Assembly: GCF_016757755.1 (NCBI RefSeq)
Contig: NZ_CP068437.1
Coordinates: 4,340,001 to 4,404,000 of the forward strand
Length of the DNA stretch: 64,000 nucleotides
Source of the DNA: Shewanella sp. KX20019
GTDB taxonomy: Bacteria > Pseudomonadota > Gammaproteobacteria > Enterobacterales > Shewanellaceae
Direction of reading: 5' to 3'
Shown here piece by piece: positions 9,105 to 16,955 of the stretch. Each line of letters opens with the position of its first letter. Position 1 is the stretch's first letter. The notes beneath the pieces were generated by a model. It was not told the origin of the DNA, made no database searches, and saw only the letters and a program-made list of their open reading frames with translations. A program made the position numbers and the translations under genes.

Positions 9105-9156
9105 TTGAAACTCCCTTTAACTTCAGATTTAAATTTTTAAATCCAATCTTTTAAAC

Positions 9157-9264
9157 TTAGTCTTTCAATTTATGCCACTGTAGCGAGCAAACAATACAAG
9201 CAAACATCGCTAAACTAACCACCGGCAGTAATAACAAACCAACAAACTGAGCAATAAACCACAT
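9157..9264 (-). CDS. 35-aa single-span membrane peptide in the PspC operon
   Basis: Short gene read from ATG 9264-9262 to TAA 9159-9157. The product starts MWFIAQFVGLLLLPVVS and ends CSLQWHKLKD: one transmembrane helix with a short basic C-terminal tail. It starts 2 bp after the stop of the 102-aa gene and ends about 50 bp before the pspC-like gene. Position and size recall PspB or PspD, but no sequence resemblance to either can be claimed. Support comes from tight operon packing and the clear membrane-protein composition. Confidence 0.65.
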   Translation of the reverse strand: MWFIAQFVGLLLLPVVSLAMFACIVCSLQWHKLKD

Positions 9265-9266
9265 AA

Positions 9267-9575
9267 TTAATCCTCAATTAGTGCGCTTGTTACTAATGGC
9301 TTTTCAACCTTTTCAGCTGTTAGTTTGGCAGCTTTCAAATCTTCATCACTGCTTAGTTCGAACATCATTTCTGACATTTGTGATTGAATAGAAAGACTCA
9401 ATTCTGTTTGTGCTTTACTGACCATGTCTTGCATTTGTGCGCTAATGTTTTGCTCCAAACTGTTCGCCACTTCAGTGACCAACGACGTTTCTGCTTGAGC
9501 AGAAACACTAGCAGCTAACAACACAGCAGTTAATACAGAGGTCTTTACCGTTTTCATAACAATAGAATTAAACAT
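9267..9575 (-). CDS. 102-aa secreted helical protein, first gene of the PspC operon
   Basis: Exported protein of unknown function. A signal peptide ends at about residue 28 (LLAASVSAQA). The mature ~74 residues are predicted helical and rich in Gln, Ser, Glu and Met (QNISAQMQDMV, QSQMSEMMFEL), without cysteine. SD AAGGAA lies 8 nt before the ATG at 9575; an internal ATG at 9557 would shorten the n-region. A strong sigma-54 promoter match ends about 45 bp upstream. I recognise no family. Confidence 0.7.
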   Translation of the reverse strand: MFNSIVMKTVKTSVLTAVLLAASVSAQAETSLVTEVANSLEQNISAQMQDMVSKAQTELSLSIQSQMSEMMFELSSDEDLKAAKLTAEKVEKPLVTSALIED

Positions 9576-9618
9576 AATGGATTCCTTTTCGAGTTTCGCC
9601 TAATTGCATAGAGACTAA

Positions 9619-9635
9619 TACAAGTGGCGTGCCAA
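9619..9635 (-). promoter_or_regulatory. Sigma-54 (RpoN) promoter of the PspC operon
   Basis: On the minus strand the sequence reads TTGGCACGCCACTTGTA. The -24 element TGGCAC is at 9634-9629, followed by 5 nt and the -12 element TTGTA (consensus TTGCW). It is very close to the E. coli pspA promoter as I remember it (TTGGCACG...TTGTATT). Transcription would start near 9608, giving a ~33-nt leader before the 102-aa gene. Confidence 0.8.
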
Positions 9636-9721
9636 CTTTTTGAAATGCTGTTAAAGCATTGATAAGTATGCACTTGGCATCTTACTCAGGAATTTTTACG
9701 GTATGGAGTATGACGAGGAGT

Positions 9722-9763
9722 AACTAACGTTAGTGAAACTCACCATGCACTGGTGAATTTCAC
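9722..9763. promoter_or_regulatory. Candidate enhancer (bEBP/PspF-type) binding palindromes
   Basis: Imperfect inverted repeat 9733-9763 (outer arms GTGAAA/TTTCAC, inner arms CACCA/TGGTG) next to a second palindrome centred on CTAACGTTAG. It lies about 100-130 bp upstream of the sigma-54 promoter, the usual place for an upstream activating sequence. The minus-strand core TAGTGAAATTCACC resembles the recalled PspF site TAGTGTAATTCGC. There is no T-run, so a dusA terminator is less likely. Confidence 0.5.
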
Positions 9764-9798
9764 TACAAGCAATTTTCAATTGGATAATAAGAGACAAA

Positions 9799-10782
9799 TT
9801 AAAGGCTAATAACTGCTTTCATCTCTTGTCTAGCCTGGGTTATAACTTCGATCCCAGCACCCGATTTATGCGCGTTTTCACTTAAATAACGGCGCCATAC
9901 TCTTGAGCCAACTTCACCTTGAAACAATCCGATGATATGGCGAGTAATGTGATTGAGGCGTCCGCCCGCTTGTAAATGTTTCTCTATATAAGGAAGTAGT
10001 TTCTCTAAAACAGCATCCCTGCTCAATACTGGCGTATCAATACCGCATAACTGTTGATCGACTTCAGCCAGTATATAAGGGTTTTGATAAGCTTCACGCC
10101 CAACCATCACACCATCGAGTTGCTTAAGATGCGTTTTACATTCAGCCAGTGTTTTAATCCCGCCATTAAGGCTGATACTTAAATCGGCATAATCACGTTT
10201 GAGCTGATAAACACGCTCATAATTTAACTCTGGGATCTCACGGTTTTCTTTAGGGCTTAGCCCTTGCAACCACGCCTTGCGGGCATGAATAATAAAGTCA
10301 TCACAACCCACTGCTTTTACGGTATCGATAAATTGCGTTAAAAACTCGTAGCTATCTTGCTCATCAATACCAATACGCGTCTTCACGGTCACCGGAATAT
10401 CGGCCACCTGCTTCATTGCATCGACACACTCAGCAACCAATTCAGGCTCAGCCATTAAGCAAGCACCGAAACGACCGCTTTGAACACGGTCTGATGGGCA
10501 ACCCACGTTGAGGTTGATTTCATCATAACCACGCTCAAAGGCTAGCTTGGCACAGGTAGCAAGATCTGTAGCATTAGACCCACCTAGCTGTAATGCCAAC
10601 GGGTGCTCCTCTTCGTTATAAGCAAGGTAATCACCTCGTCCATGAATTATTGCTCCCGTTGTTACCATTTCTGTATATAGCAGCACTTCAGAGGACATCA
10701 ATCGCGCAAAGTAGCGATAATGGCGATCAGTCCAATCCAGCATGGGTGCGATAGAGAAAGTACGGTTAAGTTGGGTTTGCAT
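9799..10782 (-). CDS. dusA: tRNA-dihydrouridine(20/20a) synthase DusA
   Basis: FMN-dependent reductase forming dihydrouridine in the tRNA D-loop. Visible motifs are SIAPMLDWTDRHYRY near the N-terminus, NLNVGCPSDRVQSGRFGACL with the catalytic Cys, KTRIGID, FIIHARKAWLQGLSPKENR, LNGGI and GVMVGREAYQNPY. The ATG at 10782 gives a 327-aa protein starting MQTQLNRTFSIAP, the normal DusA start; a longer frame would add 15 unsupported residues. It is monocistronic. Confidence 0.95.
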   Translation of the reverse strand: MQTQLNRTFSIAPMLDWTDRHYRYFARLMSSEVLLYTEMVTTGAIIHGRGDYLAYNEEEHPLALQLGGSNATDLATCAKLAFERGYDEINLNVGCPSDRVQSGRFGACLMAEPELVAECVDAMKQVADIPVTVKTRIGIDEQDSYEFLTQFIDTVKAVGCDDFIIHARKAWLQGLSPKENREIPELNYERVYQLKRDYADLSISLNGGIKTLAECKTHLKQLDGVMVGREAYQNPYILAEVDQQLCGIDTPVLSRDAVLEKLLPYIEKHLQAGGRLNHITRHIIGLFQGEVGSRVWRRYLSENAHKSGAGIEVITQARQEMKAVISL

Positions 10783-10896
10783 ATAATTACCAGTAAAACG
10801 AAAACAAGAAACGATTCGGGCGCGCATTTTACACTGCCGGCTAACAAAACAACAGGAGAAAAGCCTTTATGGTCGAGCGCTACGCCAGCTCGGCCA

Positions 10897-11847
10897 TTAT
10901 TTATGAGATGAAATGATATACGTTTCTAGTGCCTGCTGTAGCCACAAGGGTGAGACTATTTTTCCATCCGCGTCTCGCCTTAGCCACAGGTAAACTGTGG
11001 GATCGCTAAAGCCTTTCAGTAAGCATTTATCCTGTGAATAATCTATTTTTTGGGCGTGTAAGCCATTAATGCTAGCGAGAAAATCAACAGCACATTTCAC
11101 ACCGACGACCATCACCGCACGAGAGTTTAGTAAGCTACTCGCGGCGCTACCAAGATCGGGTGCGGTAGCATATACCTGCATCGGTTTACCTTGTGCTTTA
11201 GCATAAATGCCTAATGGTGATCTGTTGGCAGGAAATGGCATCGTGACGAGCTTAACAATAGGGAAGTCAGTCATATTGTCTATCGTCGGATTATCCCAAA
11301 CAGGATGCTGTGATTGGGCAACTAAATACCCACCTCGATGTTGGATAATCGATTTAGATAACACTTCTTTTCTAGTCGATGGCCTAAAGCAGATCGCCGC
11401 GTCGATCTCCCCGTCAATAAGTTGCTGCTCACTCAGATCTGACCAAGCTGTTGTTGATACTGCGATATTTGGCTTTTGGTTATTAACTGCGGCCTTTCTA
11501 ATAATTTGCTGTGCAAGCCCTATTTCTAATTGAGGAACGGTGCCGATAATGATTGGCGGCTCTGCAGGCGATACACTCTTGATAGCATCACTTTCGATAG
11601 AGCGACTACAGATTAAAATTTCCGCTAGCAAAACGTGTAAACTGTGGGCCATCTCAGTTGCAACGAGCTGATTATTGATTCGCACAAAAAGAGGATCATC
11701 AAAGACCTCCCGCAGTGAATTAAGCCCTCGGCTAACTTTGGGTTGAGATAACGATAAGTCACTTGATACAGCCTTAGTACTGCCCTTGAGGTACAGTTGA
11801 CAAAATATCTCTATGGTACCAATACTAATATTACTCAGTTTTTTCAT
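10897..11847 (-). CDS. LysR-family transcriptional regulator (second of pair)
   Basis: 316-aa LysR-type regulator. The N-terminal winged HTH spans about residues 1-65 (TKAVSSDLSLSQPKVSRGLNSL) and is followed by a periplasmic-binding-like effector domain from about residue 90. Start is ATG 11847 with a strong SD, GGAGGTGGAC; the upstream TTG at 11859 is part of that SD region. It overlaps the 3' end of the other LysR gene by 17 nt, so the two are translationally coupled. The next gene upstream is the divergent decaheme cytochrome, a plausible target. The effector is unknown. Confidence 0.88.
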   Translation of the reverse strand: MKKLSNISIGTIEIFCQLYLKGSTKAVSSDLSLSQPKVSRGLNSLREVFDDPLFVRINNQLVATEMAHSLHVLLAEILICSRSIESDAIKSVSPAEPPIIIGTVPQLEIGLAQQIIRKAAVNNQKPNIAVSTTAWSDLSEQQLIDGEIDAAICFRPSTRKEVLSKSIIQHRGGYLVAQSQHPVWDNPTIDNMTDFPIVKLVTMPFPANRSPLGIYAKAQGKPMQVYATAPDLGSAASSLLNSRAVMVVGVKCAVDFLASINGLHAQKIDYSQDKCLLKGFSDPTVYLWLRRDADGKIVSPLWLQQALETYIISSHK

Positions 11848-12808
11848 GTCCACCTCCAACTGGTAAGGTCATATTGCTGTTGATGTACCCCTGTATTTCA
11901 TGATTTAACCAGTCTGGTATCGACCCGCTTTTTCTTGTTTGGGTGATATAGTGATGATACTGACCACTTCGCTGATTAATGAGATCACAGAGAACATCGT
12001 CCAGCGCTAATGATCCGATTTCACCGCGCTGACATAAAAATTCAATCGCATCTCGGTAACATAACAGTGCAATTGCATTACTGTGCTCCAGCTGAAGCAT
12101 TAAATCCGCAAGTAGGCACACTTTTGCAACCACGTTTAAACCACTGTTGCTGTCAAGGGCATAACATTCAAGGGGATCGGTAACATCATCCAGTTCATTT
12201 CCAGCAAAGCTAATATAGGGATAATCCAATATATCAATGAGACTCAATGGCTGAGTTGCAGTAAGAAGTGGGTGATCCTGTCTGGCAACCATGACATAAG
12301 CGTCAGACTTAACGATTAACGTTGAAGACAATTGCTCTGTGTTATAAGCACTATAGGTAACCGCAATGTCGACACGCTGCTGCTTTAATAACTCGCCGAC
12401 GTTGCTATTACAGGGTTTGATATGGAATACATAGTTTTCATTTTCTTTAGACGATCTTTTTTGTAACTGCCGTAGAAGGTTCAGTGACAAGGTTGGCGGA
12501 CACGCAATGATCAACTCTCGTTTTCGCACTTGTGTTTGATTAAGGTCGATCTGTTCGCATTTTTTAGCCAACTGAACTATTTTCTTCATTTTAGGATAGA
12601 TATCATCGGCAAAGCGGCTTCTTTCAAACCCCTGCTGTTTTCTGATAAATAGCGGGGCATCCAATGAGTGGCGGATAGATTTTAAGCTGCGACTTATTTT
12701 AGATGTGGGAACGCCAAGTACCTGACTTACCGCTGTAGCATTTAATAATTCGTACAGTAAAACAAAAACTTGGATATCAAATAAACTATTGGTATTTAAC
12801 TTATTCAT
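11831..12808 (-). CDS. LysR-family transcriptional regulator (first of pair)
   Basis: 325-aa LysR-type regulator with an N-terminal winged HTH (ATAVSQVLGVPTSKISRSLKSI, about residues 22-43) and a substrate-binding domain. The linker reads RKRELIIACPPTLSL. SD GAGGATGA precedes the ATG at 12808. It lies 408 bp from the divergent decaheme cytochrome start and overlaps the second LysR gene. The two regulators share domain layout but differ clearly in sequence, so they are not a recent duplication. Regulation of the cytochrome is inferred from position. Confidence 0.88.
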   Translation of the reverse strand: MNKLNTNSLFDIQVFVLLYELLNATAVSQVLGVPTSKISRSLKSIRHSLDAPLFIRKQQGFERSRFADDIYPKMKKIVQLAKKCEQIDLNQTQVRKRELIIACPPTLSLNLLRQLQKRSSKENENYVFHIKPCNSNVGELLKQQRVDIAVTYSAYNTEQLSSTLIVKSDAYVMVARQDHPLLTATQPLSLIDILDYPYISFAGNELDDVTDPLECYALDSNSGLNVVAKVCLLADLMLQLEHSNAIALLCYRDAIEFLCQRGEIGSLALDDVLCDLINQRSGQYHHYITQTRKSGSIPDWLNHEIQGYINSNMTLPVGGGHEKTE

Positions 12809-13216
12809 TCATCCTCTAAACACGCGTTTAATGCACCGTTTGCTAACATAAAACAATTTTTACCGCTTAGATATGCGTGTGCTCAATGTTCCATCTGCTT
12901 ACTTTAGTTATGCCTCAATTTTGTGACACATGCATGTTGATTGATTAAAGCTATCGATTTCACTTTGTAGATTTGCGATATGCGAATTTCACATTTTCAC
13001 ATAACGAATACAAGCCCATCGCACTAACAAACAAACAATAAACGATACTAACCGCTAACAACCCCAGACGGTGCAGCGCGAACACCCAGAACAACCTTTA
13101 TTACCGGCATTTAAAACCAAAAAACAACATCGTACATCAGTGATCAACTTCATATCTACGATCAGGGGAAATATCTAACATTTCATCAACCAAAAGTGGT
13201 TACTTTTAAGGAACGT
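12809..13216. promoter_or_regulatory. Divergent promoter region, LysR pair / decaheme cytochrome
   Basis: A 408-bp AT-rich gap between two divergent units. It contains the palindrome ACATGCATGT (12928-12937) beside TTGTGAC, a weak half-match to a CRP site. A 6-bp hairpin AAAAGT/ACTTTT (13192-13207) directly abuts the cytochrome SD AAGGA at 13208. LysR-type T-N11-A boxes are probably here but cannot be singled out by eye. Confidence 0.45.
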
Positions 13217-15454
13217 ATGATGATGACAACAAAAAAAGCATCGTTAGCTCTGTTGATTAGCTCCGCATTTCTAATCTCAGGCTGCTCAGATGGTGAAGAT
13301 GGAAAGAATGGTGAAGATGGTCAACCAGGTGGACCGGGCGGGCCCGGTGATCCCGGCACCTCTGGCCTGCATATCGATATGGCGGCAGAGGCAATGGCAG
13401 AAATCAGCAATGCGACTTATGCTGACGGTATCATTACTGTTGATTTCGACCTGGAAAATAAACAGGGCGTTGGTCTTCATGGTCTTAGTGCTGAAAACGA
13501 GTTTCATGATTTCCGCTTCTCATTAGCTCAGCTGCAAACTAACACTGGCTCAGAGCTTAAACAGTGGATCTCGCTGTTAAATGACGCCACTAATGATGAC
13601 GGAACTACATTCGAGCAGGGATTCGAGCAGATAAAGAATTGCGCAGAGTGCCTTGTAGATCATAAAGATGGTACCTATACCTACACATTCAATACTAACT
13701 TAACCACAGCCGTTGATCCTGCAGGAGTGGTATTTGACTCATCATTGACTCAGCGTATCGCTATCGAGATGCAGTTTGAGTATGACTCTGGCCATGAGCT
13801 AGCTGAAAATGCCCATTATGACTGGATCCCAGCGACCAATGCGACCGAGGGTGTAGAAACTCGCGAGCTGGTAACACTTGAAACATGTTATACCTGTCAC
13901 CAACCAGATAGCCTTAAGGCTCACGGTGGTCGCAGACTTGATCTTGAAAACTGTCAGTCATGTCACAACGGCATCGTCTCAGATCCAAATGATGTTTCAG
14001 TTGAGTTAGGTCATATGGTGCATGCTATCCATATGGGGCCTGAGCGTGAAGGCAAAAATGCTGAGGGCAATGTTGTTCCAATGCCTTATACCATCGCTGG
14101 CTACGGCGGTGACCATGCATTTGATTACCCTGCATTCCCAACTAAACCGTTTATGGACTGTGCCGTTTGTCATGTTCAAGATGAAACGCTAGCCGACAAA
14201 GATCTATGGCTTTCAAATGCGAACGCGAATGCATGTACCGGTTGTCATACTGATTCTCCGGCGCAGCATAAGTCAGATAAGAACCCTGAATTAGTTTGTA
14301 CCGATTGTCATAGTGCAGCAGTGCATTCCGACCATAAGAAACCTTATGAAGCGGCGAAAGACTATGATGTAACAGTCTCAAACGTAGAGATAAATGCGAA
14401 TAACTTACTTGAGTTTGATGTACAAATCATCGACGCTGATGGTGTTGCAGTAACCGATGATGAGGTTTATCAGAAAGGCTACTCTAACCCTTATATGGTC
14501 GTAAGCTGGGATGTAGAAAAAGACTATCCTGAGTATGCCAAGTCTGTTGATACAGATACTCAAACTACGGGGTCTACCTATGATCATAGACGCTTTAGCT
14601 TAAAAGGTGATGGCTCTACCACTTATGCTAATGGTGTATTCCATGTAACCACAGAGAAGGTTAAGCCAAACAAGATAGATGACAATACAACTGTTGATAA
14701 AACTTATACTTTAGATCTTCCTGCTACTATTGCTGATAAGTCGTTAGAGATTTTACCTATTGTTAAGGTCTGCTTCGAAGAAGGTACTGGCACCCGTACA
14801 GATTGTACTGCTGATAATGCTTACCCAGCTTATTTACAGGTAGAAGCTTACCGTACAGTATTAGGTGATGCTGACGCCGTTGTTGGTGAGCGTCGCGCCA
14901 TTGTTGATACAGCAAGCTGTTTTGGTTGTCACAGCCAAGAGTTCTACCATGATTCAAACGGTGTGAACTGTATTGCTTGTCATACTAATGATAAGGGCCT
15001 TAAAGGTAATGGAGATGCTAGCAATGGCGTTGCCTTGCTAAAATCAACCAGCTTCATGTACAAGGCACATAAAGCCACTGGTCATGACAATGGCCACGGT
15101 GGTAGCGGTACCATCTTGAAGACAGATTGTACAACGTGTCACTCAGCAACTGAGGGCTATGGTGGTCTTAAGTATGGCTTTGAGTTAGGCCGTAATGCTG
15201 GTCAAGCCCACACAATTCCTAGCACTCAAAGTCCAGCTGCCGATGAGACAGTTGAAACTTGGTATGCCTCTGCTGATGCTGCAGCTTGTATTAGCTGTCA
15301 TCAGAAGTACCTATCAGATGCAGCGATGTCGCATATGGAACTAAATGGTGCTTACATTGGTGCTGATAAGGCGTTGGCTAAAGATGCGAAAGAAGCTTGT
15401 GCCACTTGTCACAGCCCGGCGAAAGTCATGGAACACCATGGGTTTACTTTGTAA
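13217..15454 (+). CDS. OmcA/MtrC-family decaheme c-type cytochrome lipoprotein
   Basis: Outer-membrane, probably surface-exposed decaheme cytochrome for extracellular electron transfer. Lipobox LISGC is followed by a collagen-like Gly/Asp/Pro linker (GEDGQPGGPGGPGDPG). Ten CxxCH motifs are present in two groups of five: CYTCH, CQSCH, CAVCH, CTGCH, CTDCH, then CFGCH, CIACH, CTTCH, CISCH, CATCH. They are separated by beta-rich domains, as in the MtrC/OmcA fold (domains I-IV). Domain III carries a spaced Cys pair (VCFEEGTGTRTDC). The ATG at 13217 follows AAGGA. No MtrA or MtrB partner is adjacent, so it must use a conduit encoded elsewhere. About 745 aa. Confidence 0.92.
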   Translation: MMMTTKKASLALLISSAFLISGCSDGEDGKNGEDGQPGGPGGPGDPGTSGLHIDMAAEAMAEISNATYADGIITVDFDLENKQGVGLHGLSAENEFHDFRFSLAQLQTNTGSELKQWISLLNDATNDDGTTFEQGFEQIKNCAECLVDHKDGTYTYTFNTNLTTAVDPAGVVFDSSLTQRIAIEMQFEYDSGHELAENAHYDWIPATNATEGVETRELVTLETCYTCHQPDSLKAHGGRRLDLENCQSCHNGIVSDPNDVSVELGHMVHAIHMGPEREGKNAEGNVVPMPYTIAGYGGDHAFDYPAFPTKPFMDCAVCHVQDETLADKDLWLSNANANACTGCHTDSPAQHKSDKNPELVCTDCHSAAVHSDHKKPYEAAKDYDVTVSNVEINANNLLEFDVQIIDADGVAVTDDEVYQKGYSNPYMVVSWDVEKDYPEYAKSVDTDTQTTGSTYDHRRFSLKGDGSTTYANGVFHVTTEKVKPNKIDDNTTVDKTYTLDLPATIADKSLEILPIVKVCFEEGTGTRTDCTADNAYPAYLQVEAYRTVLGDADAVVGERRAIVDTASCFGCHSQEFYHDSNGVNCIACHTNDKGLKGNGDASNGVALLKSTSFMYKAHKATGHDNGHGGSGTILKTDCTTCHSATEGYGGLKYGFELGRNAGQAHTIPSTQSPAADETVETWYASADAAACISCHQKYLSDAAMSHMELNGAYIGADKALAKDAKEACATCHSPAKVMEHHGFTL

Positions 15455-15526
15455 TTTGCCCTTGTAAGAACAGAGTGTCTAATTTGTCCCTAGGTTTACT
15501 CTAACGTTTTACCCCCTGCAAAAGTC

Positions 15527-15551
15527 AAAGGCACCCTCCGGTGCCTTTTTT
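15527..15551 (+). terminator. Terminator of the decaheme cytochrome gene
   Basis: Nine-base-pair stem AAAGGCACC/GGTGCCTTT (15527-15535/15540-15548) with a 4-nt loop and a run of T. Confidence 0.9.
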
Positions 15552-15602
15552 GTGTGTAACAGAGATGAAAAGTCAGCTGGCACAACCATTAGCCCTTTTG
15601 AT

Positions 15603-16886
15603 TTAAAAAGGCTGGTTGACCATTACCCAGAACTGACTATCTTCACTACCGAAAGCAAGTTCAGCCCTGACCACTATACTTTCAACCTCAAAACGTGCGC
15701 CAATACCTGCGGTCCACTGCAGATCATCGTGCAGTGCCTGCGCATCAAATTCATCGGCAACCTGCCCCGCTTCGGCAAAAGCGACCCATTGCCACCAAGG
15801 TATATCGTACAAATTAAATACTGGCCACTGTTGCAGTGGCTGCCATCTTGGCTGAATGCGGTACTCGGCGGAATAAAGCACCGCCGAACGCCCAGTAAAT
15901 CGCTTACTGGCGTAGCCTCTAAGCCGGTCAAAACCGCCTAAACTAATCCCAGTAAATGTTGGTGGACGATGATAGCTCCCATCGCTCTGTGCGTTCCACG
16001 TTGGCGTGTCAGCCAAATAGAAGTTAAACGCCATGACCTGCTGGGCAAACCAATCATTTGCGCCAACAGCAAAGAATGCACTTTGCTCAAACTCCCAAGT
16101 TGTCCAACTACTACGATCTGCAGAGCCAAAGTCGCGACTGAACTTGAGGCTTGTTTGCCCGCCTTGGGTGCTGTCTTTACCATTGTCACGGTTATCCCAG
16201 TCTAACTCTAATGCGACACCTTGGGACTTTTGCGGCAAATAGTCATAACCTTGTAGCTCTCGCGTTTGCACAAAGGGGCTGACTTTAACGCTGGTCACAC
16301 CCGAGGTTAGTGGGTTCCACTCAATGGGCTCAGCCGATCTTGCCAAACTACGGGCGGCACCATTAACGCCACGCCCCCAAGGCAACACGTATTTAGCGTG
16401 AAATCGGGTGTAGGACTCATCGCCTAGGGTCACCACTTTTTCAGCATCTTGATAAGGTTCAGCCAACTCAGAGAGATAATAGATACCCTCTTTAAACTGG
16501 GCTTGATAGGTTTCTAGCGAAAATAGCCAGCTATCGACTTCAGGGATCTGATAATTATGCGCACTTAAATAGCCTATCCAACTATCGTTAGCACTATATA
16601 AACCGATACCCAATATTGACGCTTGTACTTGGCCTGCATGTTTAACAACTCCTGCGCCGCCCAGTGCGGTACTTAGCGATTCAGATGAGAAGGCAAACGG
16701 CACCGCAACGAATTCGGCACTGGGTGCTGTTACCGTCGTTGTCGTTGCAACTTGCTCTGATGTTGTATGAGCTGTATCGCTGGTATTAGTGGATTGATTT
16801 TGCGGCTTTGTTTCTAAAACAGGGCTGGCAAATACCATTGGCTGCATTAACAGCAGTGCAGCAGGAGTTATTAATCGTATTTTCAA
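15603..16886 (-). CDS. BamA/TamA (Omp85)-type outer-membrane barrel without POTRA domains
   Basis: Predicted outer-membrane protein of 427 aa with a signal peptide (MKIRLITPAALLLMQPMVFA), a Thr-rich low-complexity linker (about residues 25-58) and a beta-barrel ending VMVNQPF. The loop-6 signature of the Omp85/surface-antigen family is visible as GGFDRLRGYASKRF. No POTRA repeats are apparent, so substrate handling must differ from BamA or TamA. The start is TTG 16886 with a weak SD. It is flanked by alr and the decaheme terminator. Role unknown. Confidence 0.72.
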   Translation of the reverse strand: MKIRLITPAALLLMQPMVFASPVLETKPQNQSTNTSDTAHTTSEQVATTTTVTAPSAEFVAVPFAFSSESLSTALGGAGVVKHAGQVQASILGIGLYSANDSWIGYLSAHNYQIPEVDSWLFSLETYQAQFKEGIYYLSELAEPYQDAEKVVTLGDESYTRFHAKYVLPWGRGVNGAARSLARSAEPIEWNPLTSGVTSVKVSPFVQTRELQGYDYLPQKSQGVALELDWDNRDNGKDSTQGGQTSLKFSRDFGSADRSSWTTWEFEQSAFFAVGANDWFAQQVMAFNFYLADTPTWNAQSDGSYHRPPTFTGISLGGFDRLRGYASKRFTGRSAVLYSAEYRIQPRWQPLQQWPVFNLYDIPWWQWVAFAEAGQVADEFDAQALHDDLQWTAGIGARFEVESIVVRAELAFGSEDSQFWVMVNQPF

Positions 16887-16955
16887 TTTAAGAGATCTTC
16901 ACACTGATGATGGGCATCCCGCCTCATCACAGCAGCACATAAATTTATTACTTGC

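Noticed and set aside
12921..12940. CRP-like site upstream of the decaheme gene
   Set aside because: Only one half-site (TTGTGAC) fits; the other half lacks TCACA.
15552..15941. Plus-strand ORF opposite the Omp85-like gene
   Set aside because: A shadow of the minus-strand barrel gene; no SD and no protein-like composition.
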